DNA from: an uncultured Clostridia bacterium
GTDB lineage: Bacteria; Bacillota; Clostridia; Christensenellales; Borkfalkiaceae
Direction of reading: 5' to 3'
Assembly (NCBI GenBank): GCA_944368155.1
Contig: CALVWW010000002.1
Span: 1-64,000, forward strand
DNA: 64,000 nt
Shown here one piece after another: positions 23,646 through 31,998 of the stretch. A program made the translations under genes and the position numbers. Each line of letters starts with the position of its first letter. Within the stretch, counting starts at the first letter, position 1. A model generated the notes under the pieces. The model was not told the DNA's origin and did no database searches. It saw only the letters and a list, made by a program, of their open reading frames with translations.

Positions 23646-24638
23646 ATGAAAAAAAGACTGATAGCAATTCTTGCAGCCGCCTTATCGGCGCTTGCAATTC
23701 CATTTTCACTTGCAGGCTGCACAGGCGGCGGCGACGTACTCAGAATAAATGAGGTGACTCACTCAGTTTTCTACGCGCCCATGTATCTTGCAGACGCACT
23801 CGGCTACTATGAAGAAGAGGGCTTTGAGGTAGAGTTCACCAACGGCGGCGGCGCCGACAACACCATGGCGGCAGTACTTTCAGGCTCGGCAGATATCGGC
23901 TTCTGCGGACCGGAGGCCGCGCTTTATATAGCAATCGGCGGGTCGACAGACGCACCGAAGGTATTCGGACAGCTGACAAAGCGCGACGGAAGTTTCCTAG
24001 TTTCGCGTGAACCCGAACCCGACTTTAAGTGGAGCGACCTTGAGGGCACTGAAATACTCGCCGGCCGGAAGGGCGGCGTACCGGCAATGACCTTTGAATA
24101 TGTTATAGAAGAACTGGGCGTGAACGCCTCCCTCAACTACGATGTAGATTTCAACTATATGACTGCCGCATTCGAAAGCGGAATAGCAGACTACTGCACG
24201 ATGTTCGAACCGACAGCAAGCGACTATGAGGCGGCCGGGAACGGCTACATAGTGGCCTCCGTAGGCGAACAGTCGGGTGAAATACCGTATACCTGCTTTG
24301 CCGCAAGGGAGAGCTATATAAACCAGAATCCCGACAAAATTGAAGGACTGCTCCGCGCAGTGACAAAAGCCATTAAGTTCACCATTGAAAACGACGCCTC
24401 GGTTATAGCAGGATATCTTACCGCCTATTTCGACGGCACGAGCCGGGAGAGCCTTGCAAATTCCGTGCAGGCGTATAAAGATATAGACGCATGGGTGACC
24501 AATATGGCCATGGAAGAGTCGGCATTCAACCGCCTTCAGGACGTAATCGAAAACTCTGGCGAACTTGAGCGGCGTGTAGCCTTCGACGAGTTGATACTCA
24601 CCGACGCGGCGCAGAAAGTTTACGACGAAATATACTGA
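23646..24638 (+). CDS. ABC transporter substrate-binding lipoprotein (NMT1/SsuA-like)
   Basis: A 330-residue lipoprotein. The signal peptide begins MKKRL and ends in lipobox LAGC (Cys25), anchoring it to the outer face of the membrane. The mature part is a type II periplasmic-binding fold of the NMT1/THI5-SsuA group (VFYAPMYLADALGYYEEEG, then NGGGADNTMAAVLSGSADIGFCGPEAAL), which bind sulfonates, nitrate, bicarbonate or thiamine precursors. Substrate is not predictable. The start is uncertain: an in-frame ATG at 23622 overlaps the GCGGAGG site, while the ATG at 23646 gives a better signal peptide but lies 16 bases beyond that site. It heads a three-gene importer operon divergent from valS. Confidence 0.85.
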   Translation: MKKRLIAILAAALSALAIPFSLAGCTGGGDVLRINEVTHSVFYAPMYLADALGYYEEEGFEVEFTNGGGADNTMAAVLSGSADIGFCGPEAALYIAIGGSTDAPKVFGQLTKRDGSFLVSREPEPDFKWSDLEGTEILAGRKGGVPAMTFEYVIEELGVNASLNYDVDFNYMTAAFESGIADYCTMFEPTASDYEAAGNGYIVASVGEQSGEIPYTCFAARESYINQNPDKIEGLLRAVTKAIKFTIENDASVIAGYLTAYFDGTSRESLANSVQAYKDIDAWVTNMAMEESAFNRLQDVIENSGELERRVAFDELILTDAAQKVYDEIY

Positions 24639-24639
24639 A

Positions 24640-25368
24640 ATGAATCTCAGATTTACAGATGTAAGCTATACTTACCACACCCTTTCGGGCGAAACCAAAG
24701 CTGTAGAACATCTCTCGTTTGAAGTGGAAGAAGGCGAGTTCGTGTCTGTCATCGGGCCTTCAGGGTGCGGCAAGAGCACAATACTTTCGCTCGCGGCGGG
24801 GCTTATCGCCCCGTCGTCGGGGAATATTGCGCGCGGCGGCGGACAGTTCGGGTATATGCTCCAGACCGACGCCCTCTTTCCGTGGCGCACGGTGGAACAG
24901 AACATATTCCTTCCGTTGGAAATAAAGCGGAAGAACACTCCCGAAATGAAGCGGAACGCGCTCATGCTTGCCGAAAAATACGGACTGAAGGACTTTTTGA
25001 GCAAGAGCCCTTCCCAGCTTTCGGGCGGCATGCGACAGAGGGTGGCACTCATTCGCACGCTTGCGGCCCAGCCGCAGACCCTGCTTTTAGATGAGCCGTT
25101 CTCCGCGCTCGACTACCAGACCCGCCTTGCCGTATGCGACGACGTGCACGATATTATAAAAAATGAAAAGAAAACGGCTTTGCTCGTCACACACGATATA
25201 TCGGAGGCGATAGCTCTCTCCGACAAGGTAGTAGTACTCTCATCGCGCCCCGCGCGGGTTGTGGGCGAGCATGAAATAACCTTCGGAGGCGGCAGCCCGA
25301 AAAAGAGAAGGGAATGCCGCGACTTCGCGCCGCTGTTCGAAACGCTGCGCACAGAACTCGGGATATGA
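24640..25368 (+). CDS. ABC transporter ATP-binding protein (SsuB/TauB-like)
   Basis: A 242-residue ATPase energising the adjacent importer. Walker A GPSGCGKST, Q-loop MLQTDALFPW, signature LSGGMRQR, Walker B LLLDEPF and the switch His in THD are all intact. The Q-loop and H-loop sequences place it in the nitrate/sulfonate/taurine group. It begins one base after the stop of the binding-protein gene without its own ribosome site, so translation is coupled. Confidence 0.93.
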   Translation: MNLRFTDVSYTYHTLSGETKAVEHLSFEVEEGEFVSVIGPSGCGKSTILSLAAGLIAPSSGNIARGGGQFGYMLQTDALFPWRTVEQNIFLPLEIKRKNTPEMKRNALMLAEKYGLKDFLSKSPSQLSGGMRQRVALIRTLAAQPQTLLLDEPFSALDYQTRLAVCDDVHDIIKNEKKTALLVTHDISEAIALSDKVVVLSSRPARVVGEHEITFGGGSPKKRRECRDFAPLFETLRTELGI

Positions 25369-25415
25369 GCGGAAAACCCGCCTTGCGCACATAATTATTT
25401 TTTAAACATACCACC

Positions 25416-26228
25416 ATGAAAAACAAAAACACCAACTATTCTGTTCAGCACGCGCTGTATCTTAAAAAAATAAAACGCAATAAAATTATTGTGCATGCCG
25501 CGCGCGCCCTGATACTCGTCGCGCTCATAGGTCTGTGGGAACTGTGCGCGCAGGTCGGAATTTTCGACCCGTTCATAACCAGCTCGCCTTCGCGCGTGGT
25601 CACCACCATAGCCGACCTCTTCGCGGCCGGAACACTTTTCTACCACATAGGCATCACTCTTATGGAGACCATCGTGGGCTTTGTTATAGCCGTCGTGCTC
25701 GGCTATGCCATCGCCGTGCTGTTATGGCTGAACGAGCACGCACGCGCAATATTCGAGCCTTATATAGTCGTTTTAAACGCGCTGCCGAAAATTGCGCTCG
25801 GCCCTCTGATTATAATCTGGATGGGTACGGGCTACACCGCCATAATTTTTATGACCATATTGGTGAGCATTATAGTGTGCATTATGAACATGCTTGCGGG
25901 TTTTGTGGCGGTAGACAAAACCAAACAGATTTTAATGCGCTCCATGGGTGCAAATAAATTCACAATGCTGACCAAACTGATAATTCCCGCCTCGCTGCCT
26001 GCGTTCATGAACACCTTAAAGGTTGCCGTGGGGCTGGCATGGATAGGGTCAATCATGGGCGAATATATTGTCTCCCGTGCGGGGCTCGGCTATCTTATAG
26101 TCTACGGCGGGCAGGTGTTCAGACTTGACCTTGTAATGGCGGCGACTTTCATTCTCTGCCTGCTTGCGGGCGGAATGTATGCCATAGTCGCAATTGTGGA
26201 ACGCGTAGTCGTAAAGCGCCGCGGCTGA
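25416..26228 (+). CDS. ABC transporter permease (SsuC/TauC-like)
   Basis: A 270-residue inner-membrane permease with about six membrane helices and the cytoplasmic EAA-type coupling loop (RSMGANKFTMLTKLIIPASLPAF, then GLAWIGSIMGE) that contacts the ATPase. It completes a binding protein-ATPase-permease importer of the nitrate/sulfonate/bicarbonate class. The 47-base gap from the ATPase gene shows no promoter. A strong terminator ends the operon. Confidence 0.92.
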   Translation: MKNKNTNYSVQHALYLKKIKRNKIIVHAARALILVALIGLWELCAQVGIFDPFITSSPSRVVTTIADLFAAGTLFYHIGITLMETIVGFVIAVVLGYAIAVLLWLNEHARAIFEPYIVVLNALPKIALGPLIIIWMGTGYTAIIFMTILVSIIVCIMNMLAGFVAVDKTKQILMRSMGANKFTMLTKLIIPASLPAFMNTLKVAVGLAWIGSIMGEYIVSRAGLGYLIVYGGQVFRLDLVMAATFILCLLAGGMYAIVAIVERVVVKRRG

Positions 26229-26290
26229 TATCATTTTTGGCCGGCATGCATCCGGTTAAAGCCATCAATCAAATACATCTTAATTTACTG

Positions 26291-26330
26291 TAAATTGAGC
26301 GGGCGGCCTTTCGGCCGCCCGCTCAATTTA
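26291..26330 (+). terminator. terminator of the SsuABC-like operon
   Basis: Perfect 18-bp stem TAAATTGAGCGGGCGGCC and its complement, loop TTTC; the AAATT/AATTT ends make it usable from both sides. Confidence 0.88.
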
Positions 26331-26394
26331 TCTCATCCGTTTATAAGATTTTTCTCCACCGACGAGTAAAACTTAAACAGCATTGATATAAAAT

Positions 26395-26655
26395 TTATAC
26401 TGTGCCTGCACAGAACCTTTCGCGTTCGGCTGTGTTCAACCCTTTGAGCTGTGAAAGTTCATATAAAAGCTGCTCGACCGACTTGCTTTCGATGCAGTTT
26501 CCAAAAGAAGCGCTTTCATCATTGTCGTGAGCGGCAAACATGCCTTCCCCTTGCCTTATCACCTTGTTTCCGCCTCGTACAATCAGCGCTTCTTCGCCGG
26601 CATGGCGGTTTCTGATTATCTGCTTTTGCCTGTCTACATATCCGAAAAAGTTCAT
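26395..26655 (-). CDS. small protein of unknown function
   Basis: An 86-residue hydrophilic protein without a membrane segment, signal peptide or recognised motif; it is rich in Gly, Arg and Glu. It is accepted as a gene because GTGAGGTGAAAG precedes its ATG at good spacing, it lies alone on its strand in an otherwise empty gap, and it is divergent from a WYL regulator whose operator lies between them. A regulator-target relation is inference. No convincing promoter was found on this strand. Confidence 0.55.
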   Translation of the reverse strand: MNFFGYVDRQKQIIRNRHAGEEALIVRGGNKVIRQGEGMFAAHDNDESASFGNCIESKSVEQLLYELSQLKGLNTAERERFCAGTV

Positions 26656-26703
26656 ACTTTCACCTCACTTTGTCTTTTACACTGCCTATTTTACTCAATA
26701 TAG

Positions 26704-26732
26704 TTGACAAATATTGTCATATATGATAAAAT
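26704..26732 (+). promoter_or_regulatory. promoter and operator of the WYL regulator gene
   Basis: TTGACA (26704-26709), 17 bp, TAAAAT (26727-26732). A perfect inverted repeat TGACAA-ATA-TTGTCA (26705-26719) starts inside the -35 box, as expected for autorepression. Confidence 0.75.
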
Positions 26733-26862
26733 TTTTTATGTAATTTCAAAAATTTTTTTGTTACAAAACATTTCAACGCATGCGTTGCGCCATATTCCGG
26801 CGCGCTTGTGGAATATGTATACTGCACGCGGACATGTTTTATGCAAAAAAGCGGGGAAGCAA

Positions 26863-27783
26863 ATGAAATATCAGATACTTGTAAAAATGCTCATGCTTCT
26901 GTTATCGCGCCGCAAAGTTTGTGCGAGAGAGATTTCCGAACGTTACGAAATTTCTCTGCGCAGCGTATACCGCTACATAGAGGAGCTGGCTGTTGCAGGC
27001 ATACCCATCGATGTATCGCGCGGACGCTACGGCGGCATAACGATAGCCGATACCTACCGTCTGCCTGTCGGGTACTTCACCAAGGACGAATATACGGCGG
27101 CGGTCAACGCGCTCTCCGCCATGAGTTCGCAGGTTGCGGACGGGGCCATTTTATCCGCGCTTGAAAAACTTAAGAGCCAGATTAAGCGCGAGAATGCAAA
27201 CACATCGGTAAGCGGAAGCATAATCGTCGACGGCGGCACATGGGGTGACACAAAAAAGTTTTCCGACAAAATGGCCGTATGCGAAAAGGCGGTAAACGAG
27301 AGCCTGTGCATAGATATCGACTACATCTCACGCTCCGGCGAGCACAGCCGCAGGATAATTGACCCGCATGTACTCATTTTCAAACAGAATGTGTGGTATG
27401 TTTACGCCTTCTGCCATACCAAGCAGGAATTCCGCACATTCAAGATAGGGCGAATCAAAAATGCGCGCATCACGGGGAAAACATTTATAAAAAAACAAAT
27501 CAGTCGCGATGAGATACCTTTAAATTTCGGATACCGCTCGGATGAGCTTACCGAGCTCGTGCTTGAAATTGAAAAGGACAGACTGCCCGACGTTGAAGAA
27601 TGGATAGGAATTGACAATATTGAGCCGCGCGGCAACAAGTTCATCGCCGAAGTCTCTGTTCCGGACGACGACGGGCTTGTGAGCAAAATACTCAGTTTCG
27701 GCGGAGGAGTTAAAATAGTATCCCCCGCCGCCCTGCGTGAAAGAGTGATTGCCGCCGCCCAAAAAATTATTGACGGCGTGTAG
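26863..27783 (+). CDS. WYL-domain transcriptional regulator (YafY/DeoR-type HTH)
   Basis: A 306-residue regulator. Residues 1-60 are a winged helix-turn-helix of the HTH_11 class (REISERYEISLRSVYRYIEEL). Residues about 135-215 are a WYL domain, which binds nucleotides or other ligands in known members (DPHVLIFKQNVWYVYAF, then TFKIGRI). The C-terminal 80 residues resemble the WCX extension. The open frame extends 53 codons upstream, across the promoter; the ATG at 26863 has GGGGAAG. The overlapping inverted repeat suggests self-control, and the divergent 86-residue protein gene may be a target. Confidence 0.85.
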   Translation: MKYQILVKMLMLLLSRRKVCAREISERYEISLRSVYRYIEELAVAGIPIDVSRGRYGGITIADTYRLPVGYFTKDEYTAAVNALSAMSSQVADGAILSALEKLKSQIKRENANTSVSGSIIVDGGTWGDTKKFSDKMAVCEKAVNESLCIDIDYISRSGEHSRRIIDPHVLIFKQNVWYVYAFCHTKQEFRTFKIGRIKNARITGKTFIKKQISRDEIPLNFGYRSDELTELVLEIEKDRLPDVEEWIGIDNIEPRGNKFIAEVSVPDDDGLVSKILSFGGGVKIVSPAALRERVIAAAQKIIDGV

Positions 27784-27814
27784 GAGACTTATAACATAAA
27801 ACATTTTTAACTAA

Positions 27815-27850
27815 ATGCCTGCGACAGAAAAATTTTTCTGTCGCAGGCAT
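27815..27850. terminator. palindromic terminator after WYL regulator
   Basis: A perfect 36-base palindrome, arms ATGCCTGCGACAGAAAAA and complement, with a poly-A/poly-T centre. Confidence 0.75.
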
Positions 27851-27859
27851 ATTCTGCAT

Positions 27860-28110
27860 GCAAAAAGAGAGACCAAATGTCTCCCTTGCCCTCCAATTTA
27901 AACCTTTTCACCGAGAGGCATTCTGCCGTTTCCCTGAGGGAACCCTCGGCAGAGCAGCGGCTACGCCTCGCACGAGCCTCGGCGTCCCTTCGCACCCTCT
28001 CTCTCCGCCACGCAAGGGAGACCAAATGTCTCCCTTGCGTGGCGGAGAGAGAGGGATTCGCGCCTTTAGCGGACGCGCCCCGGTAAACAGCGGATGTCCG
28101 CTGTTTAGTT
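27860..28110. repeat. hairpin-rich repeat block, family C copy 1
   Basis: No gene is credible here; frames in this stretch are side effects of palindromes. It contains a stem CTGCCG/CGGCAG with inner TTCCC/GGGAA (about 27925-27955), a perfect 28-bp stem with loop CAAAT (27996-28056), and a stem AAACAGCGG-ATGT-CCGCTGTTT (28085-28106). The same modules recur in inverted order at 36578-36830 with compensating base changes. Confidence 0.65.
28040..28060 (-). other. duplicated 3' end of tRNA-Ser
   Basis: Twenty-one bases identical to the last 21 of the tRNA-Ser at 28245-28265 (T-loop side through CCA), about 205 bases downstream of it on the same strand. The rest of the tRNA is absent. It lies in the right arm of the 28-bp palindrome. 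It may be a remnant attachment site or a copied repeat. Confidence 0.6.
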
Positions 28111-28206
28111 TGCGTAATCGGCTCCGTTATGTATATATCCACACGCAAACCGCTCGCTCCCGCTCGCGCCTCCGCCCTCGAATCCCTCTCAATCTGCAAC
28201 ATATTC

Positions 28207-28332
<126 letters not shown>

Positions 28333-28477
28333 GAAAGAATTCACAAAAAAACTTTTGACATCGCCAAAAGCTTTATTATTTTAGCAAATTAAGAAAGGCT
28401 TGTCAATCAAAAATATTATGTCGTTTGCCGAATAAAAAGACCGCATATTGGTAAAACCTTATGCGGAGGTAATTATT

Positions 28478-28666
28478 ATGGCAGATACTCTTACAGCAAA
28501 AGAACTTTCCATGCTTTCGCAGGCACTGACGACAGAAGGCCTTATATGCAAGAAAGCGAGAATGTATTCCAACACTTTGAGCGACCCCGCGCTTGCCGAC
28601 TGTATGGCATGCATCGCGGACGAACACGAAAAGCGCTACAATGCGCTGCTTAAACAGCTGGGCTGA
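28478..28666 (+). CDS. small spore-coat-associated protein
   Basis: A 62-residue helical protein (MADTLTAKELSMLSQALTTE) resembling the short companion proteins encoded in front of CotF-type coat proteins in Clostridia; a four-helix ferritin-like half-bundle is likely. It has Cys residues in ADCMACIADEHEKR. ATGCGGAGGTAATTATT precedes the ATG. The next gene follows after 16 bases, so the pair forms an operon, probably expressed in the mother cell during sporulation; I see no clear sigma-E or sigma-K promoter. Confidence 0.72.
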   Translation: MADTLTAKELSMLSQALTTEGLICKKARMYSNTLSDPALADCMACIADEHEKRYNALLKQLG

Positions 28667-28682
28667 ATTAAAGGAGGAAACT

Positions 28683-28988
28683 ATGAAGCTGACCAAACAG
28701 GATACAACTCTGTGCGAAAAAGACGCCCTTCAGGACATGCTTGACAGTGAAAAGACCCTGATGAGCCTTTACACTACCGCCCTTTACGAAGGCAGCGGCA
28801 AAAATATACGCAAAAACTTTTCGGATAATCTTATGGAAGTTGCAAACAGCCAGTACACGCTCTTTCAGCAGATGAGCGCGCGCGGATATTACGAAGCGCC
28901 GCCCGCAAAAAAGGACATGATAGACAATGCCGCCGATATGTTCAAAAAGGAGCAGAAGGAATTGAAATCTTCCGGCGGGCAGAAGTAA
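28683..28988 (+). CDS. CotF-type spore coat protein
   Basis: A 101-residue protein matching the Coat_F pattern: CEKDALQDMLDSEKTLMSLYTTAL, then NSQYTLFQQMSARGYY and a Lys-rich tail. Members are deposited in the inner spore coat of Bacillus and Clostridium. AAAGGAGGAAACT precedes the ATG at 28683; the upstream extension overlaps the preceding gene and is rejected. Presence of this pair is the main evidence that the organism forms endospores. Confidence 0.85.
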   Translation: MKLTKQDTTLCEKDALQDMLDSEKTLMSLYTTALYEGSGKNIRKNFSDNLMEVANSQYTLFQQMSARGYYEAPPAKKDMIDNAADMFKKEQKELKSSGGQK

Positions 28989-29038
28989 ACCGAGAAAGCA
29001 GATTATTCTGCAAATATAATTAAATTCCGGTAAAGCAA

Positions 29039-29128
29039 TAATGCTGCCGCGCGGAAAAAGTTTTCCGCGCGGCGGCATTAACCGTTAAACAAAAGCACGG
29101 CGCGGGCGAAAATTTTCGCCCGCGCCGT
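29039..29128 (+). terminator. two tandem terminators after the spore coat pair
   Basis: Stem 29039-29058/29061-29080 (20 bp with one G-T pair) and stem 29097-29112/29113-29128 (16 bp, no loop). They face the convergent small membrane gene, so one may serve each side. Confidence 0.75.
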
Positions 29129-29145
29129 TTAAAGCTTAATTTTAT

Positions 29146-29454
29146 TTATAAATTTTTAGGTATGTAATAATAGACCATAAAAAACGGAGCCAAAAGCAAC
29201 GGCAAAATGAGGAGCAGCACCCATGTGCCTATGAGAAAAACATAGTTTGATATAAATTTTTCCGTACAGGCGCGCATCCACGAAATAGCCGCCGCATATG
29301 CGGGAACTGCCGAAAAACCCCATATGGTAATGATAACCGTGCCCGCAATTTTTGCGGGATAGAAGGGCTCCTTATCGATAAAACACAGTGCGAGACACGC
29401 ACCCGCAATTGCGAGAGATATGCATAAAATCAAAATTTTTCTCTTCATTTTCAC
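29146..29454 (-). CDS. small three-helix membrane protein of unknown function
   Basis: A 102-residue hydrophobic protein with three membrane segments (about 6-26, 35-58 and 72-95). GTG at 29454 and ATG at 29448 are both possible starts; neither has an ideal ribosome site. It lies 25 bases downstream of the HEAT-like gene and is the last gene of the hslO operon. No family is recognised. Confidence 0.65.
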   Translation of the reverse strand: MKMKRKILILCISLAIAGACLALCFIDKEPFYPAKIAGTVIITIWGFSAVPAYAAAISWMRACTEKFISNYVFLIGTWVLLLILPLLLAPFFMVYYYIPKNL

Positions 29455-29479
29455 CCGTCAGATACGTTACACGGCAAAA

Positions 29480-30340
29480 TCAGTTTTTCAGTCCGCCAGA
29501 ACCCTCGGCTCCATCCTGGAAAGCGGAAAAGATATCGGCGGAAGATACGCTGTGCGAATGAATGAGTTCGTAATATTCATCGCCCGAAAAGTCGCGCTGT
29601 TTTGTATATTCGCCGCCCAGCGCCTCTATGGCATATTTGAGCTCCTGATACTCGACATAACTTATGCCGTCCTCGTCTATTTTTTCCATGAGATAAGGAA
29701 GAGCCCTTTCGTCTCCGTAAGAGGCGAGATATCCGGCGTGCATAGGGACGTCTTCGCCGCCTAAAAACTCGTTTAAAAGTATGGCGAATATCCGCTCGTC
29801 GCGCTCCTTTACTTTCGACAGAATCTCAAGCATGAGCGGCTTTTCCACTCCGTTTTTATAATTATCAAGAGCCTGTTCTTTTACGATATCCGCGTCTTCC
29901 TTAATGAAATCGGCACACTGGTTTTTGAAATCTTCGTCGTCCCCGGAGAGAATCAGTCGCATATACACGGGAATCGCCTCGGGCGCCGCTCCGAGAATGT
30001 TGACGACATACTGTTTCAGACCCTCCTCTCCGCTCTCGAGAAGGGGAAGAAGCAGGTCTTTGCAGCGGGGGCGGGCTTCGATTGCCTTGCATAAAAATTC
30101 CGAAACGGGTACGCCGTTTTTAACGTGCGCGCGCAGACATCTGACCAGCTCGTCCTCACCCATTGCGGCATAGTAGCCGTTAGGGCTGGTGCCCAAAGAC
30201 TTCAGCACCGTATTGCCGAACTTTGCGTACATTTCCGGGATGATGTCCTCCCACTCCTCTTCTTTATATTTTCCTGCATTTTTGGAGATGTATTCCGAAA
30301 GTTTTTTGTCGAACATTCCGTCGAAGTCGTAGAGTTTCAT
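29480..30340 (-). CDS. HEAT-like repeat protein of unknown function
   Basis: A 286-residue acidic cytoplasmic protein made almost wholly of paired helices; repeating blocks such as LLLPLLESGEEGLKQYVVNIL and PYLMEKIDEDG suggest four to six HEAT-like repeats that bind another protein. No catalytic motif is visible. It overlaps the stop of the TPR gene by four bases (ATGA), so both are made together, and it lies two genes after the redox chaperone hslO. A scaffold role in proteostasis is inference from context only. Confidence 0.7.
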   Translation of the reverse strand: MKLYDFDGMFDKKLSEYISKNAGKYKEEEWEDIIPEMYAKFGNTVLKSLGTSPNGYYAAMGEDELVRCLRAHVKNGVPVSEFLCKAIEARPRCKDLLLPLLESGEEGLKQYVVNILGAAPEAIPVYMRLILSGDDEDFKNQCADFIKEDADIVKEQALDNYKNGVEKPLMLEILSKVKERDERIFAILLNEFLGGEDVPMHAGYLASYGDERALPYLMEKIDEDGISYVEYQELKYAIEALGGEYTKQRDFSGDEYYELIHSHSVSSADIFSAFQDGAEGSGGLKN

Positions 30341-31998
30341 TTTACCGCCTCCATTATTTCTTCATATGCCGCCTTGTCGGCGTCGAAAAAGCCGCACACG
30401 TCGCCCGCGGGAACCTCTGATTCGCGCACGCCCGACAGAGTGAACATTGCCGCGGCAAGCGCGTGCAGGTTGACGCTCTTTGCAAGTATGCCCGCCTTTG
30501 CCATACTGCGGTACAGCCGCTCGGCCGCGCCGCAGAACCTGCCGGAATAATCGGAATCGAGTATGCCGAACCTTGAGACGAGCATAGAGTACGCCGATAC
30601 AAAATATTTCCGCTTGGTGCGCCCTATGCTGAGAGCATATATATCCACGCATTTATAAATATTGCATATAACTACGCCGAACTGGTTGTCCTCGTTGCGG
30701 GCGCACAAATCATGCAGTACGGCAATTTTGAGCGAATCGGACAGAAATGCGTTCAGCAGGAGACCGCGCACATAGTCGTCGTAGCCGCCCTTTACGGCAC
30801 ACAGCGCAGCTACATAGTGCAGCTGGTTGTCGTCGGAGCTCTCCGTTTCGTCAAAGCTCCACTTGATGCACTCCAGCACATTGACGTCCTTTGCAAGCCG
30901 CTCCGCCGCGCGGTTTGACAGGCGGTAATACGAAGAGAGGAACTCGAGCGAACTTTCGCGCAGGTTTTGCGGCAGACGATAGAAATAGCTGAACTCCTCG
31001 GCCGTTCCCTTTTCCGCATTCTCCCTCGCGCGGGCGTAGTAATAGCGCGCCACGACGGCGTCGGGGTCGATTGTAAGAAGTTTGTCGAAGGCGGAAAAGC
31101 AATCGCTGTAGTTACCGCTGTTATAGGCGGCTACAGCCTTGAAATAGAGCACTGTAGTGTCGTAAGAAAAGTCGCCCTCGAGCTTGCAAAACAGCGTGAA
31201 CGCCTCTGCGTGAAGCCTATTTTCGCAACAGACGGTGGCTATTTTATATATATCGTCGGGATTGGTCGCGTTGAGTGCGTATAACCTCAGGGCAAGCTCC
31301 CTGCCCTCGTCGGCCTTCTTCTGCTCTGTCTTTACCGCGGCGAGCGTAGTCAGCGCCTGAACGTCGTCGGGTTTTTTCTGAAGGATGGAAAGGCATTCTT
31401 TCTCCGCCTCCCCGGCCTTATCGCATATTATGTTGCACATGGCGATATAGTTGCGCGCCGAAAGATACCTGGGGTTGCCCTCGGCAACCTTGTCGAACTC
31501 GGCTATGGCCTGCTCGTACTGCTGGGCGCGCATCATATCCACCCCGCGCGAAATTTCAGCCGAATAATCGGCAATTTCAGGAGGATATGCTACTTTAAGC
31601 GGATTTTCCTCCCTGCGCAGAAAGTTATCGATTATCTCCCTCCTCGTCTCGGCGGGGAGGTCGTCAGTTTCTATGAGCAGTTTGTTGTAGTAGTATGCGG
31701 CGAAATGCTCGTTGTCGAGATTCATAAAGTCGACAGCCAGCCCCTCGTAGGCGTCGACGAGTTCGCCGCCCTGAGCTTCGTCGATATAACGGAACCAATA
31801 ATTTATAGAGCGTTCATAAAGCTCCATATCGTCAAAGGCTTCGGCATACAGCATAAACGAACGCTCGTCATCGTAGTTAAGTTCGCCGTTCTTGTTGAGC
31901 ATTCTGAGTGCGCCTATTAAGTTGTGTTCATCCAGCATATTCGAGGCAAGCGCAAGCAGCCTGTCGTCGCTGAAATCGATAGCTTCGGTCTTACTCAT
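30337..31998 (-). CDS. tetratricopeptide repeat protein of unknown function
   Basis: A 553-residue protein. TPR-like helix pairs occur at about 25-110 and most clearly at 150-330 (MMRAQQYEQAIAEFDKVAEG, then EKECLSILQKKPDDVQALT, and NSGNYSDCFSAFDKLLTIDPD). The C-terminal 200 residues are helical without recognised motifs. No signal peptide or membrane segment. It overlaps hslO upstream and the HEAT gene downstream, each by an ATGA, a strongly coupled three-gene unit. The link of Hsp33 to two helical-repeat proteins suggests an adaptor function, unproven. Confidence 0.75.
   Translation of the reverse strand: MSKTEAIDFSDDRLLALASNMLDEHNLIGALRMLNKNGELNYDDERSFMLYAEAFDDMELYERSINYWFRYIDEAQGGELVDAYEGLAVDFMNLDNEHFAAYYYNKLLIETDDLPAETRREIIDNFLRREENPLKVAYPPEIADYSAEISRGVDMMRAQQYEQAIAEFDKVAEGNPRYLSARNYIAMCNIICDKAGEAEKECLSILQKKPDDVQALTTLAAVKTEQKKADEGRELALRLYALNATNPDDIYKIATVCCENRLHAEAFTLFCKLEGDFSYDTTVLYFKAVAAYNSGNYSDCFSAFDKLLTIDPDAVVARYYYARARENAEKGTAEEFSYFYRLPQNLRESSLEFLSSYYRLSNRAAERLAKDVNVLECIKWSFDETESSDDNQLHYVAALCAVKGGYDDYVRGLLLNAFLSDSLKIAVLHDLCARNEDNQFGVVICNIYKCVDIYALSIGRTKRKYFVSAYSMLVSRFGILDSDYSGRFCGAAERLYRSMAKAGILAKSVNLHALAAAMFTLSGVRESEVPAGDVCGFFDADKAAYEEIMEAVK

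Noticed and set aside
24640..26228. Specific substrate (nitrate, taurine, thiamine precursor) for the ABC importer
   Set aside because: Binding-protein motifs only define the NMT1/SsuA group and no metabolic gene is adjacent.
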